Of a stretch of 64,000 nucleotides of DNA, positions 16,317 to 26,108 are shown piece by piece. Every line of letters starts with the position of its first letter. Within the stretch, counting starts at the first letter, position 1. Location: positions 582,001-646,000 of the forward strand of contig JASJDC010000002.1 in NCBI GenBank assembly GCA_030065235.1, read 5' to 3'. Under the pieces are notes generated by a model. That model was not told the DNA's origin. It searched no databases and was given only the letters and a program-made list of their open reading frames with translations. This DNA comes from Alphaproteobacteria bacterium (GTDB taxonomy: Bacteria; Pseudomonadota; Alphaproteobacteria; UBA8366; Aestuariispiraceae). A program made the position numbers and the translations under genes.

Positions 16317-17711
16317 TCAGCCGCGTCCGAACAGGTTGACCTCGGCGCCGGCGATCAGGTCGCGGAGTTGGCGGCGGATCAGGAACAGGCAGATCAGGGA
16401 CGGCAGCACCATCACGGTGGTGAGCACGAAGAACAGGCCCCAATCGCCGTCCAGCGCGTCAACCAGCGCTCCGGAGCTGGAGGCGAGCAGCGTGCGGCTG
16501 GCCGTGCCGATCGACGCGAGCAAAGCATATTGCGTCGCCGTGTAGGACCGGTCGACCAGCATCGAGATGAAGGCGACGAAGGTGACCGTGGCGAAGGCGC
16601 TGGTCAGGTCGTCGAGGATCACGGCGGCGGCGAACAAAAGCGCGGATTTACCCGACCAGGCGAGCAGGGCGAACATCAGATTGGCGCCCGCCATCGCCAG
16701 GCCTGATATCACCAGCGCCTTAATCAGACCGGCGCGCGCCGCGACCAGACCGCCCAGCAGCGTGAAGATCACCGTGACGAGCCAGCCGAGGCCTTTGGAA
16801 TATATGGCGATATCCGCCTTGGTGAAGCCGATCTCGCCATAGAAGATGATCGACATCCGACCGAGAAACGCCTCGCCGACCTTAAACAGGAAGACGAAAC
16901 CGAGCAGCGCCAGGGCGACGCCGACCCCATTGCGTCGGAAGAAGCTCCAGATCGGGTTGAAGACCGTCCCGACAAACCAGACCGCGACAGGACCCATACC
17001 GGTTTTGGCCAGGACCGCATCGTCGGCCTTCTGCGCCGCGACCCGGTCCGCGGTTCCGCCCTCCGGCACAAACATCAGCGCGATGTTGCACAAGATGATG
17101 ACGACGCCGAGCACGAGGAAGGTCGCTTGCCAATACCCAGCGACGCCGGCCGCCTGGAATCCTTCGGCGACCCAGAGAGAGACCGCGCCGCCCAGTTTGA
17201 AGCCGGTCCACCAGCCGACGACGGCCACCGCCGCGCCGGCCGCCATGCTCTCGCCCTCCGTCTTGCCAATCTGCTCGATGCGCAGCGCGTCGACGGTGAT
17301 GTCCTGGGTCGCTGACGCGACAGCAATGGCCAGCCCGACGCTCACGACCAGCGCCAGATTGTCGCTTGGATCGACCGCGCTCCAGATCACCAGGCAGAGC
17401 AGGATCACCGATTGTAGCGTCACGATCCAGGCGCGGCGATGGCCAAGCCGCTCGGTCAGCACCGGCACGCGGATGCGATCGATCAGCGGGGCCCAGAGGA
17501 AATTGAACGCATAGACGCCGAAGATCAGCCCGGCCCAGCCGATCGTGCTGCGGGACAGCCCGTCTTCCTGCAACCAGACCGACAGGCTGCTGCCAATCAG
17601 GACCCAGGGAAAGCCGCTGATGATCCCCAGCAACAGGATCCGCGCCATCCGGATGTCGAAATAGACGGTCAACGGGTCGGAAAACGTCTTGGTATTGGCT
17701 TGGTCCGCCAT
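16317..17711 (-). CDS. ampG: AmpG-like muropeptide permease (MFS)
   Basis: Inner-membrane major-facilitator transporter, 464 aa, about 12-14 hydrophobic segments. The N-terminal GIISGFPWVLIGSSLSVWL plus DGLSRSTIGWAGLIF and ATQDITVDALRIEQ match the AmpG family, which imports anhydro-muropeptides for peptidoglycan recycling. The C terminus is a short cytosolic tail. It lies convergent to the Tlde1-like module, an interesting cell-wall neighbour, though ampG is also a normal core gene. Other AmpG-type MFS permeases transport different substrates, so the substrate is inferred. Confidence 0.78.
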   Translation of the reverse strand: MADQANTKTFSDPLTVYFDIRMARILLLGIISGFPWVLIGSSLSVWLQEDGLSRSTIGWAGLIFGVYAFNFLWAPLIDRIRVPVLTERLGHRRAWIVTLQSVILLCLVIWSAVDPSDNLALVVSVGLAIAVASATQDITVDALRIEQIGKTEGESMAAGAAVAVVGWWTGFKLGGAVSLWVAEGFQAAGVAGYWQATFLVLGVVIILCNIALMFVPEGGTADRVAAQKADDAVLAKTGMGPVAVWFVGTVFNPIWSFFRRNGVGVALALLGFVFLFKVGEAFLGRMSIIFYGEIGFTKADIAIYSKGLGWLVTVIFTLLGGLVAARAGLIKALVISGLAMAGANLMFALLAWSGKSALLFAAAVILDDLTSAFATVTFVAFISMLVDRSYTATQYALLASIGTASRTLLASSSGALVDALDGDWGLFFVLTTVMVLPSLICLFLIRRQLRDLIAGAEVNLFGRG

Positions 17712-17787
17712 CGTTTCCGACCTTGGCTGGAGGGAGCATGAGAAGTACGCGAGTCTAAATGATTCGCAGCAGCCGATACCAGACCGC

Positions 17788-18225
17788 TTAGCCGGGCAGG
17801 CGGCGCTTCATGGATCGATGCGGGATCTCGGCGTCGAGGAATTCCGCGCCTTCCGCTTCGAAGCCGAGCTTGCGATAAAAATCCAGAGACGCTGTCTGCG
17901 CATCGAGCCGCGCGAGGGTGACGCGCCCCTCTGCCGCGAGATGATCGATGATGAAGCCGATCAGCCGCGCGCCGATGCCCAAGCCGCGGCCTTCGCGCGC
18001 GACGCAGACGCGCTGGATCTTGGCGACGTCACCTTTGACCTGCACCCGCGCGGCCCCGACAGGCGCGCCATCCCGGCGGACAAGCAAATGGGCGCAGCGA
18101 TCATCCTGGCCGTCGATCTCTTCTTCTTCCGAAACGCCTTGCTCATCGATGAAAACGGCGCGGCGCAGCGCCAAACACATCTCGATCTCTTCCGGTGATT
18201 GCACAAAAGCAATGTCGAGCGTCAT
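17788..18225 (-). CDS. GNAT-family N-acetyltransferase (YjcF-like)
   Basis: 145 aa. The acetyl-CoA-binding motif A is seen in VCVAREGRGLGIGARLIGFI (about residues 73-92), with RRAVFIDEQGVSEEEEIDG near the N terminus and the C-terminal LDFYRKLGFEAEGAEFLDAEIPH typical of the YjcF/ElaA-like subgroup. The acceptor is unknown. It lies upstream of ampG on the same strand with a 76-nt gap, and is divergent from ppa. Confidence 0.82.
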   Translation of the reverse strand: MTLDIAFVQSPEEIEMCLALRRAVFIDEQGVSEEEEIDGQDDRCAHLLVRRDGAPVGAARVQVKGDVAKIQRVCVAREGRGLGIGARLIGFIIDHLAAEGRVTLARLDAQTASLDFYRKLGFEAEGAEFLDAEIPHRSMKRRLPG

Positions 18226-18372
18226 GAACCGATCCTTGCGTCGCGCCTCAACCGGCGCGCACTATAAGCCGGTTCTGGCTGGCTGACAGGCCGGCCGCGG
18301 CCGCGCTTGTATTGTGCAGTGCAGCATAATAGGGTCCGCCGCGTGAAACGGGCTTCCGCAAAGGAGACGGGC

Positions 18373-18918
18373 GTGGATATCAGCAAAATCTCAGTCGGCG
18401 AAAATCCGCCCTATGACGTGAATGTCATCATCGAGGTGCCGATCGGCAGCGACCCGGTGAAATACGAATTGGATAAGGAATCAGGGGCGATGTATGTCGA
18501 CCGGTTTCTGCACACCGCGATGTTCTACCCGGCCAATTACGGCTTCATCCCGCACACGCTGTGCGGTGACGGCGACCCGGTCGATGTCCTGGTGGTCAGC
18601 CGCCTGCCGGTGATCCCCGGCGCGGTGGTGCGCTCGCGCCCGGTCGGAGTGATGATCATGGAGGATGAGGAAGGGATGGATGAGAAGATCATCGCCGTCC
18701 CGCATGACAAGCTGCATCCCTACTATAATGACGTCTCCAGCTATCGCGACCTGCGGGATGTGCTGTTGGAGCAGATCGCGCATTTCTTCTCCCATTATAA
18801 GGATTTGGAGAAGGATAAATGGGCGAAGATCTCGCGCTGGGGCGAAGCGGGCGAGGCCCAGGAAATCATCACCGCCTCAATCAAGGCGCATGACGATAAG
18901 CTGACCGAAGCGCATTAA
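18373..18918 (+). CDS. ppa: Inorganic pyrophosphatase (type I)
   Basis: Hydrolyses PPi and drives biosynthetic reactions, cytosolic; 181 aa. Family I motifs are [16 protein letters not shown], the metal/catalytic DGDPVDVLV and a C-terminal [10 protein letters not shown]. The reading frame is open from 18307, but GTG at 18373 has a perfect AAGGAG six bases upstream and gives the normal length. It precedes pheS on the same strand by about 100 nt. Confidence 0.94.
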   Translation: MDISKISVGENPPYDVNVIIEVPIGSDPVKYELDKESGAMYVDRFLHTAMFYPANYGFIPHTLCGDGDPVDVLVVSRLPVIPGAVVRSRPVGVMIMEDEEGMDEKIIAVPHDKLHPYYNDVSSYRDLRDVLLEQIAHFFSHYKDLEKDKWAKISRWGEAGEAQEIITASIKAHDDKLTEAH

Positions 18919-19021
18919 GCCTCGCCGGACCGGGAACGCCCCCGCCGCTTGCCAAAGCGCGGGCCGCCCGTTAGATCACGCCCCCCGTCGTACGCCCAAC
19001 CGCACGCCCGAAAGGCCGACC

Positions 19022-20107
19022 ATGTCCATCGACGCCGATGCGCTGAAAACCGAACTGCTGAGCCAAATCGAGGCCGCGCCCGATCTGGCTGCGCTCGACG
19101 GCGTCCGCGTTTCGGCCCTGGGCAAGAAAGGCCGGATCACCGCCGCCATGAAAGGGCTGGGCGGATTGGACCCGGAGGCGCGCAAAGCGACAGGCCAGGC
19201 GCTGAACGCTGTCAAGGACGCGCTGGCCGCCGCGATCGACGCGCGCAAGGACGTCCTTGAAACGGCCGAGATGAACACGAAGCTGGAAGCGGAGCGGATC
19301 GATGTGACCCTGCCGGTGCGGCCCGAGCAGCGCGGCAAGCTGCACCCCATCAGCCAGACGATCGACGAGGTAGTAGCGATCTTTGGCGCTATGGGGCTGA
19401 GCGTTCGCGAAGGGCCCAATATCGAGGACGGCTTCCACAATTTCACCGCGCTGAACATGCCGCCGGAACACCCGGCGCGGCAGATGATGGATACCTTCTA
19501 TCTAAAGGGCGAAGACGGCGAAGCGGACATGGACCGCGTGCTGCGCACCCATACCTCGCCGGTACAGATCCGCACCATGCAAAGCGAGAAGCCGCCGATC
19601 CGGATCATCGCGCCCGGCCGCACCTATCGCTCAGACTATGACGCGACCCACACGCCCATGTTCCATCAGGTCGAAGGTCTGGTGATCGATAAGGACATCA
19701 ATTTCGGCCATCTGAAAGGCTGTCTTCAGGAGTTTTGCGACGCCTATTTCGAGGTCGACCATGTGCCGCTGCGCTTCCGGCCCAGCTATTTCCCCTTTAC
19801 CGAACCCTCAGCGGAAGTGGATATCGGCTGCTCGCGCAAAGGCGGCGAATTGAAGATCGGCGCCGGCGACGATTGGCTGGAAATCCTTGGCTCCGGGATG
19901 GTGCATCCGCGCGTCCTGGACTATTGCGGCATCGATCCTGAGGAATATCAGGGCTTCGCCTTCGGCATGGGGATCGAGCGCATCGCGATGCTGAAATACG
20001 GCATCCCCGACCTGCGCACCTTCTATGAGGCGGATGTGCGCTGGCTGAAGCATTACGGCTTCGCCCCGATCGAAGTCGCCAGCCTGGAACGCGGCCTGAC
20101 GCCGTAG
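19022..20107 (+). CDS. pheS: Phenylalanyl-tRNA synthetase alpha subunit
   Basis: Catalytic alpha subunit of the alpha2beta2 class II PheRS, 361 aa. An N-terminal coiled-coil region (residues 1-90) binds tRNA-Phe; the catalytic core shows [41 protein letters not shown] (motif 2) and [15 protein letters not shown] (motif 3). The pheST pair is normally contiguous; here an opposite-strand hydrolase gene separates the two, so they may be transcribed separately or across the intruder. Confidence 0.96.
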   Translation: MSIDADALKTELLSQIEAAPDLAALDGVRVSALGKKGRITAAMKGLGGLDPEARKATGQALNAVKDALAAAIDARKDVLETAEMNTKLEAERIDVTLPVRPEQRGKLHPISQTIDEVVAIFGAMGLSVREGPNIEDGFHNFTALNMPPEHPARQMMDTFYLKGEDGEADMDRVLRTHTSPVQIRTMQSEKPPIRIIAPGRTYRSDYDATHTPMFHQVEGLVIDKDINFGHLKGCLQEFCDAYFEVDHVPLRFRPSYFPFTEPSAEVDIGCSRKGGELKIGAGDDWLEILGSGMVHPRVLDYCGIDPEEYQGFAFGMGIERIAMLKYGIPDLRTFYEADVRWLKHYGFAPIEVASLERGLTP

Positions 20108-20134
20108 AGGGCGGCGCGCCCTCGGCGCCCGGCC

Positions 20135-21052
20135 TCACCGCGCGGCGAGATAGTCCAGCATCGCCTCCGCCGTCTCCTCTGGCGCCTCTTCGGCGATGAA
20201 GTGGCCGCAATCGAAAACGCGCTCATCGACCGCGTCGCACCAGCGCGTCAGACTCGGCGCCAGCGGGGTCTTGCGATAGCGCTGGCCGCGCAACAACAAC
20301 ATCGGGCTGGGCAGCCGCCGCCCCGCCGCCAGGTCTTCGCGATCGTGGTCGACATCGACGGTAGCGCCGGCGCGGTAGTCGTTGCACATGGCGGCGATAA
20401 CCTCAGGTTTGGCGATCGCAGCCTCATACTCCGCGACGGCGTCAGGATCGAGCGCCTCTGGCCGGCCGGCCCAGGCCGACAGCAGATGATGCAGATAGAA
20501 GGAAGGATCGGCGCCGATCAGGGTCTCCGGCACCGGCGCGGGCTGCGCCAGGAATGGCCAGTGATAGGCCGCTAGCGCGGCGCGCCAATCCATTTCCTCC
20601 CAGACTTCGAGCGTGGGAACCGTGTCGAGACTGATGAAGCCTTGCACCCGATCCGGATGGTCCAGCGCCAGCCGAAAGGCGGCCCGGGCGCCGCGATCGT
20701 GTCCGGCCAGATGGAACCGCTCATGGCCCAGCGCCGTCATCATCTCGGCCAATATCCCCGCCCAGACCCGTTTCGAAGCCGCGCGGATCGGATCGTCGCC
20801 TGGACAGAGGGCCGGCGTCCCGCTGGCGCCATAGCCGGGCAGGTCTGGAATGATGGTGGAGTAAGACAACGCCAGGGTCGGGGCGACGCGATGCCAGGCG
20901 GCGCCGGTCTGTGGGAAACCGTGCAGCAGCAAGAGCGGCGGTCCCGCGCCGCCGATCCGGACGCTTAGTATCATATCACCGGCCTGTACTGGCTTGATTT
21001 CGAAACCCTCGAACACCGTTTCCTCCATCATTGTCGACGCTTGTTCGGCCAT
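20135..21052 (-). CDS. Alpha/beta hydrolase, fluoroacetate-dehalogenase-like
   Basis: 305 aa hydrolase. From the start at 21052, HGFPQT forms the oxyanion region, GHDRGAR carries the nucleophile Asp119 with Arg120 and Arg123, YHW gives His164-Trp165, Tyr226 lies in NDYRAG, and GHFIAEE supplies the base His. The Asp to Arg(+1,+4) pattern and the Asp-to-HisTrp spacing of 45 match fluoroacetate dehalogenases, where Arg binds carboxylate and His/Trp/Tyr bind the halide. An epoxide hydrolase is the main alternative. The start may be the Met at residue 8 or 9. It lies on the opposite strand between pheS and pheT. Confidence 0.8.
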   Translation of the reverse strand: MAEQASTMMEETVFEGFEIKPVQAGDMILSVRIGGAGPPLLLLHGFPQTGAAWHRVAPTLALSYSTIIPDLPGYGASGTPALCPGDDPIRAASKRVWAGILAEMMTALGHERFHLAGHDRGARAAFRLALDHPDRVQGFISLDTVPTLEVWEEMDWRAALAAYHWPFLAQPAPVPETLIGADPSFYLHHLLSAWAGRPEALDPDAVAEYEAAIAKPEVIAAMCNDYRAGATVDVDHDREDLAAGRRLPSPMLLLRGQRYRKTPLAPSLTRWCDAVDERVFDCGHFIAEEAPEETAEAMLDYLAAR

Positions 21053-21122
21053 GGGCGCACGGCTATAAGCCAGCCGGCCGAAAGCGCGCCCTGTTCTACA
21101 AAACCCCTCTCAAGGCATCACC

Positions 21123-23543
21123 ATGAAATTCACCCTGTCCTGGCTGAAAGACCATCTGGAGACCGAGGCGGGCGTCGCGGAAATCGCCGAACGCCTGACC
21201 GCCATCGGGCTCGAGGTCGAGGAGATCACCGATCCGGCGGCGGGGCTGGAGCCCTTCATTATCGGCTATGTCGAGGACGCCTGGAAGCATCCCAACGCCG
21301 ACCGGCTGAAGGTTTGTCAGGTCAGTACCGGCGCTGAGACGGTGCAAGTGATCTGCGGCGCGCCGAACGCGCGCAAAGGCATGAAAGGCGTCTTCGCCGC
21401 CGCCGGGTCCTATGTCCCAGGCACCGATCATCACCTGAAGGCGGGCGAGATCCGGGGCGAGGCCTCGAACGGGATGCTCTGCTCGGAGCGGGAGCTGGGC
21501 CTGTCTGACGAGCATGACGGGATCATCGACCTGCCCGAGGACGCGCCGGTGGGCGAGAGCTTCGCCGCCTATCGCGGCCTCAATGATCCGGTGATCGAGA
21601 TCGGCATCACGCCGGACCGCGCCGATTGCCTCGGCGTCTATGGGATCGCCCGTGATCTGGCCGCCGCCGGCCTGGGTATTCTGAAAGCGTTCGACCGCAC
21701 CGAGATTGCCGGAAGTTATGAGAGCCCGATGGCGTGGCGGATCGATGAGCACGCCCTCGACGGCTGCCCCTATGTCGCCGGCCGGCATTTCCGCAATCTC
21801 ACGAACGGGCCCAGCCCGGACTGGATGCAACGCCGGTTGACCGCCATTGGCCTGCGCCCGATCTCGGCGCTCGTCGATATTACCAACTATGTGACCTATG
21901 ACCTGGGCCGGCCGCTGCATGTCTTCGACGCTAAGACGGTGAAGGGCGACCCGACGATGCGCCGCGCGCGCGACGGCGACACGATCCTGGCGCTGGACGG
22001 CAAAGACTATACGCTGACCTCGGACATGGTCGCGATCTATGACGAGAACGGCCCCGAAGGGATCGCCGGCGTCATGGGCGGCGAAGAAACCGGCTGTACG
22101 CTGGAGACGACCGAGGCCTTCCTGGAGGTTGCCCTGTTCGATCCGGTGATGGTCGCCGAGACCGGCCGGGCCCTGGGAATCAATTCCGACGCCCGCTACC
22201 GGTTCGAGCGCGGTCTCGATCCGGAAAGCGCCGCGTGGGGCGTACATGTGGCGACGCGCCTCATCCAGCAGCTTTGCGGCGGCGACGCCAGTACGCCGGT
22301 CAGCGCCGGAACCCTGCCGAAGCCCGAGCGCCGGCTGGATCTGCGGATCGCGCGGATGACACGGCATAGCGGCTTGGAAGTCCCGGTCGAAGAAGCGGAG
22401 GAGGCGCTGAAAGGCCTTGGCTTCGAAACCGAGATCAGCGAGGGCGCGCATGGGCCGATGATCCACACGGTCGTCCCCAGCTGGCGCCACGATGTCGAGA
22501 CAGAATATTGCCTGATCGAGGAAGTGCTGCGGATCAAAGGTTTCGACAGCGTGCCGGCCCGCGCCCTGCGCCCGTCGGAGGCGCTGCCCGGCGCCGCCAT
22601 CGGCCTGCAGCAGCGGCGCGACGCCTTCGCCAAGAAGGTGCTGGCCCAACGCGGCATGCTGGAGGCGGTGACCTGGTCCTTCATGCCCGGCGATCTCGCC
22701 ATACTGTTCCGCGCCGATGACGGGTTCGACCGAGCGGCCATGACGCTGGCCAACCCGATCAGCGCTGATCTCGACGTGATGCGGCCCAGCATACTGCCGA
22801 ACCTGATCCAGGCCGCGGCGCGCAACGCGGATCGCGGCGCCGGCGATGTCGCCTTGTTCGAGGTCGGCCCCGCCTTCCGCGACCCGACTCCGACGGGGCA
22901 GGACACGGTCGCCGCCGGTATCCGCGCCGGCAAGACCGGCGAGCGCTCCTGGACCGGTCCGGTGCGCGACGCCGACGCGTTCGACGCCAAGGCCGACGCG
23001 CTCGCGGTGCTGGAAGCTTGCGGCGCGCCCGTCGCCAATCTGCAGGTCTCGCTCGATGCGCCAGACTGGTATCATCCGGGCCGGGCCGGAACCCTGCGCC
23101 TGGGTCCGACCGTTCTAGCCTGGTTCGGCGAGTTGCATCCCGGTCTCGCGCGCAAGCTGGACCTGCGTGGGCGCGCGGCGGTGTTCGAAATCTTCATGGA
23201 GCGCATCCCCAAACCGCGCGGCAAATCCGGCGGCAAGTCCCGGCCGCTGTTGAAGACCGAGGCGCTGCTGCCCGTCGGGCGCGACTTCGCCTTCCTGGTC
23301 GACGCCGGGACCGCCGCCGATGCGCTGGCGCGCGCGGCCGCGGCCGCAGACAAGAAGATGATCGCCGGGGCCCGCGTCTTCGACGTCTATGAAGGGCCGG
23401 AACTCGACGGGGCCAAGTCGGTCGCCGTCGCCGTGACGATCCAGCCGACCGAGAAGACCCTGACCGACCCGGAAATCGACGCCATCGCCGGCAAGATCGT
23501 CGCCAATGTCGAAAAACTCACCGGCGGCAAGCTGCGGGGGTAG
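21123..23543 (+). CDS. pheT: Phenylalanyl-tRNA synthetase beta subunit
   Basis: Beta subunit of PheRS, 806 aa, the usual length. Domains in order: N-terminal tRNA-binding EMAP-like domain (about 40-150, HPNADRLKVCQV), B1/B3-B4 editing region (about 200-390, GIGI-type FERGLDP), B5 (about 400-475), catalytic-like core (about 490-690, KVLAQRGMLEAVTWSF) and C-terminal anticodon-binding FDX-ACB domain (about 710-806, PVGRDFAFLV, TLTDPEIDAI). It starts 70 nt after the divergent hydrolase start, so it must have its own promoter or depend on read-through from pheS. Confidence 0.96.
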   Translation: MKFTLSWLKDHLETEAGVAEIAERLTAIGLEVEEITDPAAGLEPFIIGYVEDAWKHPNADRLKVCQVSTGAETVQVICGAPNARKGMKGVFAAAGSYVPGTDHHLKAGEIRGEASNGMLCSERELGLSDEHDGIIDLPEDAPVGESFAAYRGLNDPVIEIGITPDRADCLGVYGIARDLAAAGLGILKAFDRTEIAGSYESPMAWRIDEHALDGCPYVAGRHFRNLTNGPSPDWMQRRLTAIGLRPISALVDITNYVTYDLGRPLHVFDAKTVKGDPTMRRARDGDTILALDGKDYTLTSDMVAIYDENGPEGIAGVMGGEETGCTLETTEAFLEVALFDPVMVAETGRALGINSDARYRFERGLDPESAAWGVHVATRLIQQLCGGDASTPVSAGTLPKPERRLDLRIARMTRHSGLEVPVEEAEEALKGLGFETEISEGAHGPMIHTVVPSWRHDVETEYCLIEEVLRIKGFDSVPARALRPSEALPGAAIGLQQRRDAFAKKVLAQRGMLEAVTWSFMPGDLAILFRADDGFDRAAMTLANPISADLDVMRPSILPNLIQAAARNADRGAGDVALFEVGPAFRDPTPTGQDTVAAGIRAGKTGERSWTGPVRDADAFDAKADALAVLEACGAPVANLQVSLDAPDWYHPGRAGTLRLGPTVLAWFGELHPGLARKLDLRGRAAVFEIFMERIPKPRGKSGGKSRPLLKTEALLPVGRDFAFLVDAGTAADALARAAAAADKKMIAGARVFDVYEGPELDGAKSVAVAVTIQPTEKTLTDPEIDAIAGKIVANVEKLTGGKLRG

Positions 23544-23555
23544 CGTCGAGAATGG

Positions 23556-24731
23556 CTATGTGTCGGCTTCTGGACCGTCGATCGGCAGATTGACCGTGAA
23601 GACGCGGCGGACGAGGTCGGTGCGGTCATGGCAGTCGGTCTTGGCCAGGATCGATTTGATCTGCTGACGGGTGGCGCCGAGACTGACCGATCGATGGTCT
23701 GCGATCTCGTTGGTGCGCAGCCCGTCCATCAGCAGCGTCAGAATTTCCGACTCCGCTGGCGTCAGCCCATAGAGCGCCGCCATGCCGGTGAGATTCAAAT
23801 GCTCTCGCCGATCCGGGTCGACGATCGTCACCCAGGCGCCGCGAAAGGCGCGGTCGATCTCGCCATCCGCGTCGCGCACCGGCGCGATCTCCAAGGCATA
23901 GTGCCCGCCATGAGAGCGTTTCGGGACCTTGAGAAACCGGCCGACAGCAGACCCTTCCTCAGCGGCGGTCGCCGCCACATCGGCCACGGCGCGCTTCATC
24001 TCGGCGTCCAAATGCGCGGCGGTTAGGCGGAGCACACCGTCATAGCCATGATCTACGCCGTCCCGCGCGTCGAAAATCCGTTTGGCGCTGATGTTTGCAT
24101 AGACGATGCCCGCATCGCTCCGAACCAACACATGGCCAATATGCCACCGATCAAGCGCCGCCAGCGCCGCTTGAAAACGCGCACGCAAGACGTTTAACCC
24201 GCGTCCGATTTCAACGGCTTTCGCAAGATGGGGTTCGAAGGATCGCGCCACCGCCCTTTCTGGTCCGGTTATGCCGCCGCGACCGACCACATATTGAAAC
24301 GTCAGTGCGTCAAACCAGGCCTTCTCGTCGTTGAGCTTCACGGCCGCGCGGCAACGGATCCCCATTCGTCGAACGCACCAAAGGGTATCAGGTCGATTGT
24401 TGAAGGCGTCTCGATCCGGCCATAGTATCTCATCAGTCACACAGGTCCCCGCCGGAGAGGCTTTTAACAAGTTCCAACCTTCGGCTTCATAAGTCCAAAA
24501 GTCGCGAACATACTCCGCCATCAGTTCTCTGGGGAAGTTCGTCGTACTCGCGTCTATCGCAAATGGCGTCGCATCCTCGGCGCCGATCGCATAGAGGATA
24601 CACCCTTTAGCCCCAACCTCGGCAGCGATGGGATCCAGTGCACGCGGCCAATTCTCTGGATTAATCGCAGCATCATAGATCGATCCGACAATTTGCGTGC
24701 TTTGCCCGATCAAAGGAGTCGAGCCGTTCAT
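23556..24731 (-). CDS. LuxR-type HTH regulator, tandem copy 1
   Basis: 391 aa with a C-terminal LuxR/NarL-like HTH (LTPAESEILTLLMDGLRTNEIADH, then ATRQQIKSILAKTDCHDRTDLV; about residues 318-382). The central part (about 200-300, DRWHIGHVLVRSDAGIVYANISAKR) resembles a PAS-like sensor. The N terminus (IYDAAINPENWPRALDPIA) is of the kind found in solo LuxR regulators of proteobacteria. No acyl-homoserine-lactone-binding domain is recognisable. The ATG overlaps the stop of the upstream paralogue (ATGA). It ends 12 nt from the convergent pheT. Confidence 0.82.
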   Translation of the reverse strand: MNGSTPLIGQSTQIVGSIYDAAINPENWPRALDPIAAEVGAKGCILYAIGAEDATPFAIDASTTNFPRELMAEYVRDFWTYEAEGWNLLKASPAGTCVTDEILWPDRDAFNNRPDTLWCVRRMGIRCRAAVKLNDEKAWFDALTFQYVVGRGGITGPERAVARSFEPHLAKAVEIGRGLNVLRARFQAALAALDRWHIGHVLVRSDAGIVYANISAKRIFDARDGVDHGYDGVLRLTAAHLDAEMKRAVADVAATAAEEGSAVGRFLKVPKRSHGGHYALEIAPVRDADGEIDRAFRGAWVTIVDPDRREHLNLTGMAALYGLTPAESEILTLLMDGLRTNEIADHRSVSLGATRQQIKSILAKTDCHDRTDLVRRVFTVNLPIDGPEADT

Positions 24732-25891
24732 ACCGATGTATCCGTCGGGTCGATCGGTAGGTTGACGGTGAAGACGCGGCGGACCAGGTCGGTGCGGTCG
24801 TGGCAGTCGGTTTTGGCCAGGATCGATTTGATCTGTTGACGGGTGGCGCCGAGACTGACCGACCGATGGTCGGCTATTTCGTTGGTGCGCAGCCCGTCCA
24901 TCAGCAGCGTCAGCACCTCCGACTCCGCTGGCGTCAGATCATAGAGCGCCGCCATACCGGTCAGATTGAAATGCTCGCGCCGATCCGGATCGACGATCGT
25001 CACCCAGGCCCCGCGAAAGGCGCGGTCAATCTCGCCATCCGCGTCGCGCACCGGCGCGACTTCCAGGGCGTAATCGCCGCCGCCCGAGCGTTTCGGGACC
25101 TTCAGGAAGACACCGGCGGTCGCGCCCGCCTCGTCAGCGGTCGCCGCGACATCGGCGACCGCGCGCTTTAGCCTGTCATCCAAATGCACGAAGGTTGCGC
25201 GCAGGACGCCGTCATGGCCGTTCTCGACGCCATCCCGCGCCTCAAAGATCCGCTTGGCGCTGTCATTCGCGTAGAGGATGCCGCCATCCGCTCGAACCAG
25301 CACATGGCCGACATGCCATCGATCGAGCGCCGCGAGCGCAGCGTGAAAACGCCGGCGCAACACACTTAGGCCCCGGCTGACTTCGATGGCTTTGGCGAGG
25401 TGCGGCTGGTAGAGTTTGGCGACCGTCCTCTCTGCGCGAGTCGCATTGCCGCGGCCAACGGCATACTGAAAAACGATCGCGTCGAACCATGCCTTGTCAT
25501 AGCTGAGTATCATCGCTGTCCGGTTGTAGTAGCCCTTCGTTTGGATCGCCCACAGCACGTCAGGCCGCACGTTGAAAGCGTCCCGATCTGTCCACACCAT
25601 CTCGTCCGTAATAAAGGTCCCGGCTGGCATGTTGAGGTAGGATTTCCACCAATCCCCAACATATTTCTCCCAATCGCGGTAGAGTTTGGCGATGGCGCCG
25701 GCGTCGAACAGCGATGAGTAGGAGACGACCGAGAAGGGCGTCGCGTGTGCGTCGGAAACCGCGAAGATCACGCTGCCCTTCGCGCCGACCTCAACGGCGA
25801 TTGGATCGAGCGCGGCCGACCAATATTCCGGGTTGACCGCTGCGTCGTAGATGGACCCGACAATTGCAGACAGCTTCGATTCACCATCCAT
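24728..25891 (-). CDS. LuxR-type HTH regulator, tandem copy 2
   Basis: 387 aa from the ATG at 25891, which has GGAGG seven bases upstream; an ATG at 25936 in the same frame lacks an SD. Same architecture as the downstream copy. In the last 100 or so residues, from AFRGAWVTIVDPDRREH to the end of the HTH, only about three residues differ between copies, whereas the N-terminal 190 residues have diverged strongly (for example SYSSLFDAGAIAKLY against ASTTNFPRELMAEYV). Different signals feeding one DNA site is a reasonable inference. The pair forms an operon with a 4-nt overlap. Confidence 0.82.
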   Translation of the reverse strand: MDGESKLSAIVGSIYDAAVNPEYWSAALDPIAVEVGAKGSVIFAVSDAHATPFSVVSYSSLFDAGAIAKLYRDWEKYVGDWWKSYLNMPAGTFITDEMVWTDRDAFNVRPDVLWAIQTKGYYNRTAMILSYDKAWFDAIVFQYAVGRGNATRAERTVAKLYQPHLAKAIEVSRGLSVLRRRFHAALAALDRWHVGHVLVRADGGILYANDSAKRIFEARDGVENGHDGVLRATFVHLDDRLKRAVADVAATADEAGATAGVFLKVPKRSGGGDYALEVAPVRDADGEIDRAFRGAWVTIVDPDRREHFNLTGMAALYDLTPAESEVLTLLMDGLRTNEIADHRSVSLGATRQQIKSILAKTDCHDRTDLVRRVFTVNLPIDPTDTSV

Positions 25892-26108
25892 TAGGAAACC
25901 TCCGCCACCGGAGAAAAAGGCTGCATCCTTTTGCATTAAAACCCTACAGGAATTGTCGGTTTGGTTTCAACCGGAGCGGCGCGCGTAGCCTTAAGGCCGC
26001 ATGCGAAAAGATGCATGGCGTCCGGTATCCCCGGCCCGACCAAGCGACTCTGGCGCTTTTACGCCGGAATCGCGTGGGCCGAGCCGGGCCGTCACTCTTG
26101 ATCAGGGG

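Noticed and set aside
12835-17711. Type VI secretion or prophage locus around the effector
   Set aside because: No Tss, VgrG, PAAR, Hcp, integrase or phage structural gene is present in the window.
21096-23075. 659-codon minus-strand ORF opposite pheT
   Set aside because: Shadow of pheT; no motif and no SD.
23556-25891. Quorum-sensing receptor assignment for the LuxR pair
   Set aside because: No autoinducer-binding domain is recognisable and there is no LuxI-type synthase nearby.
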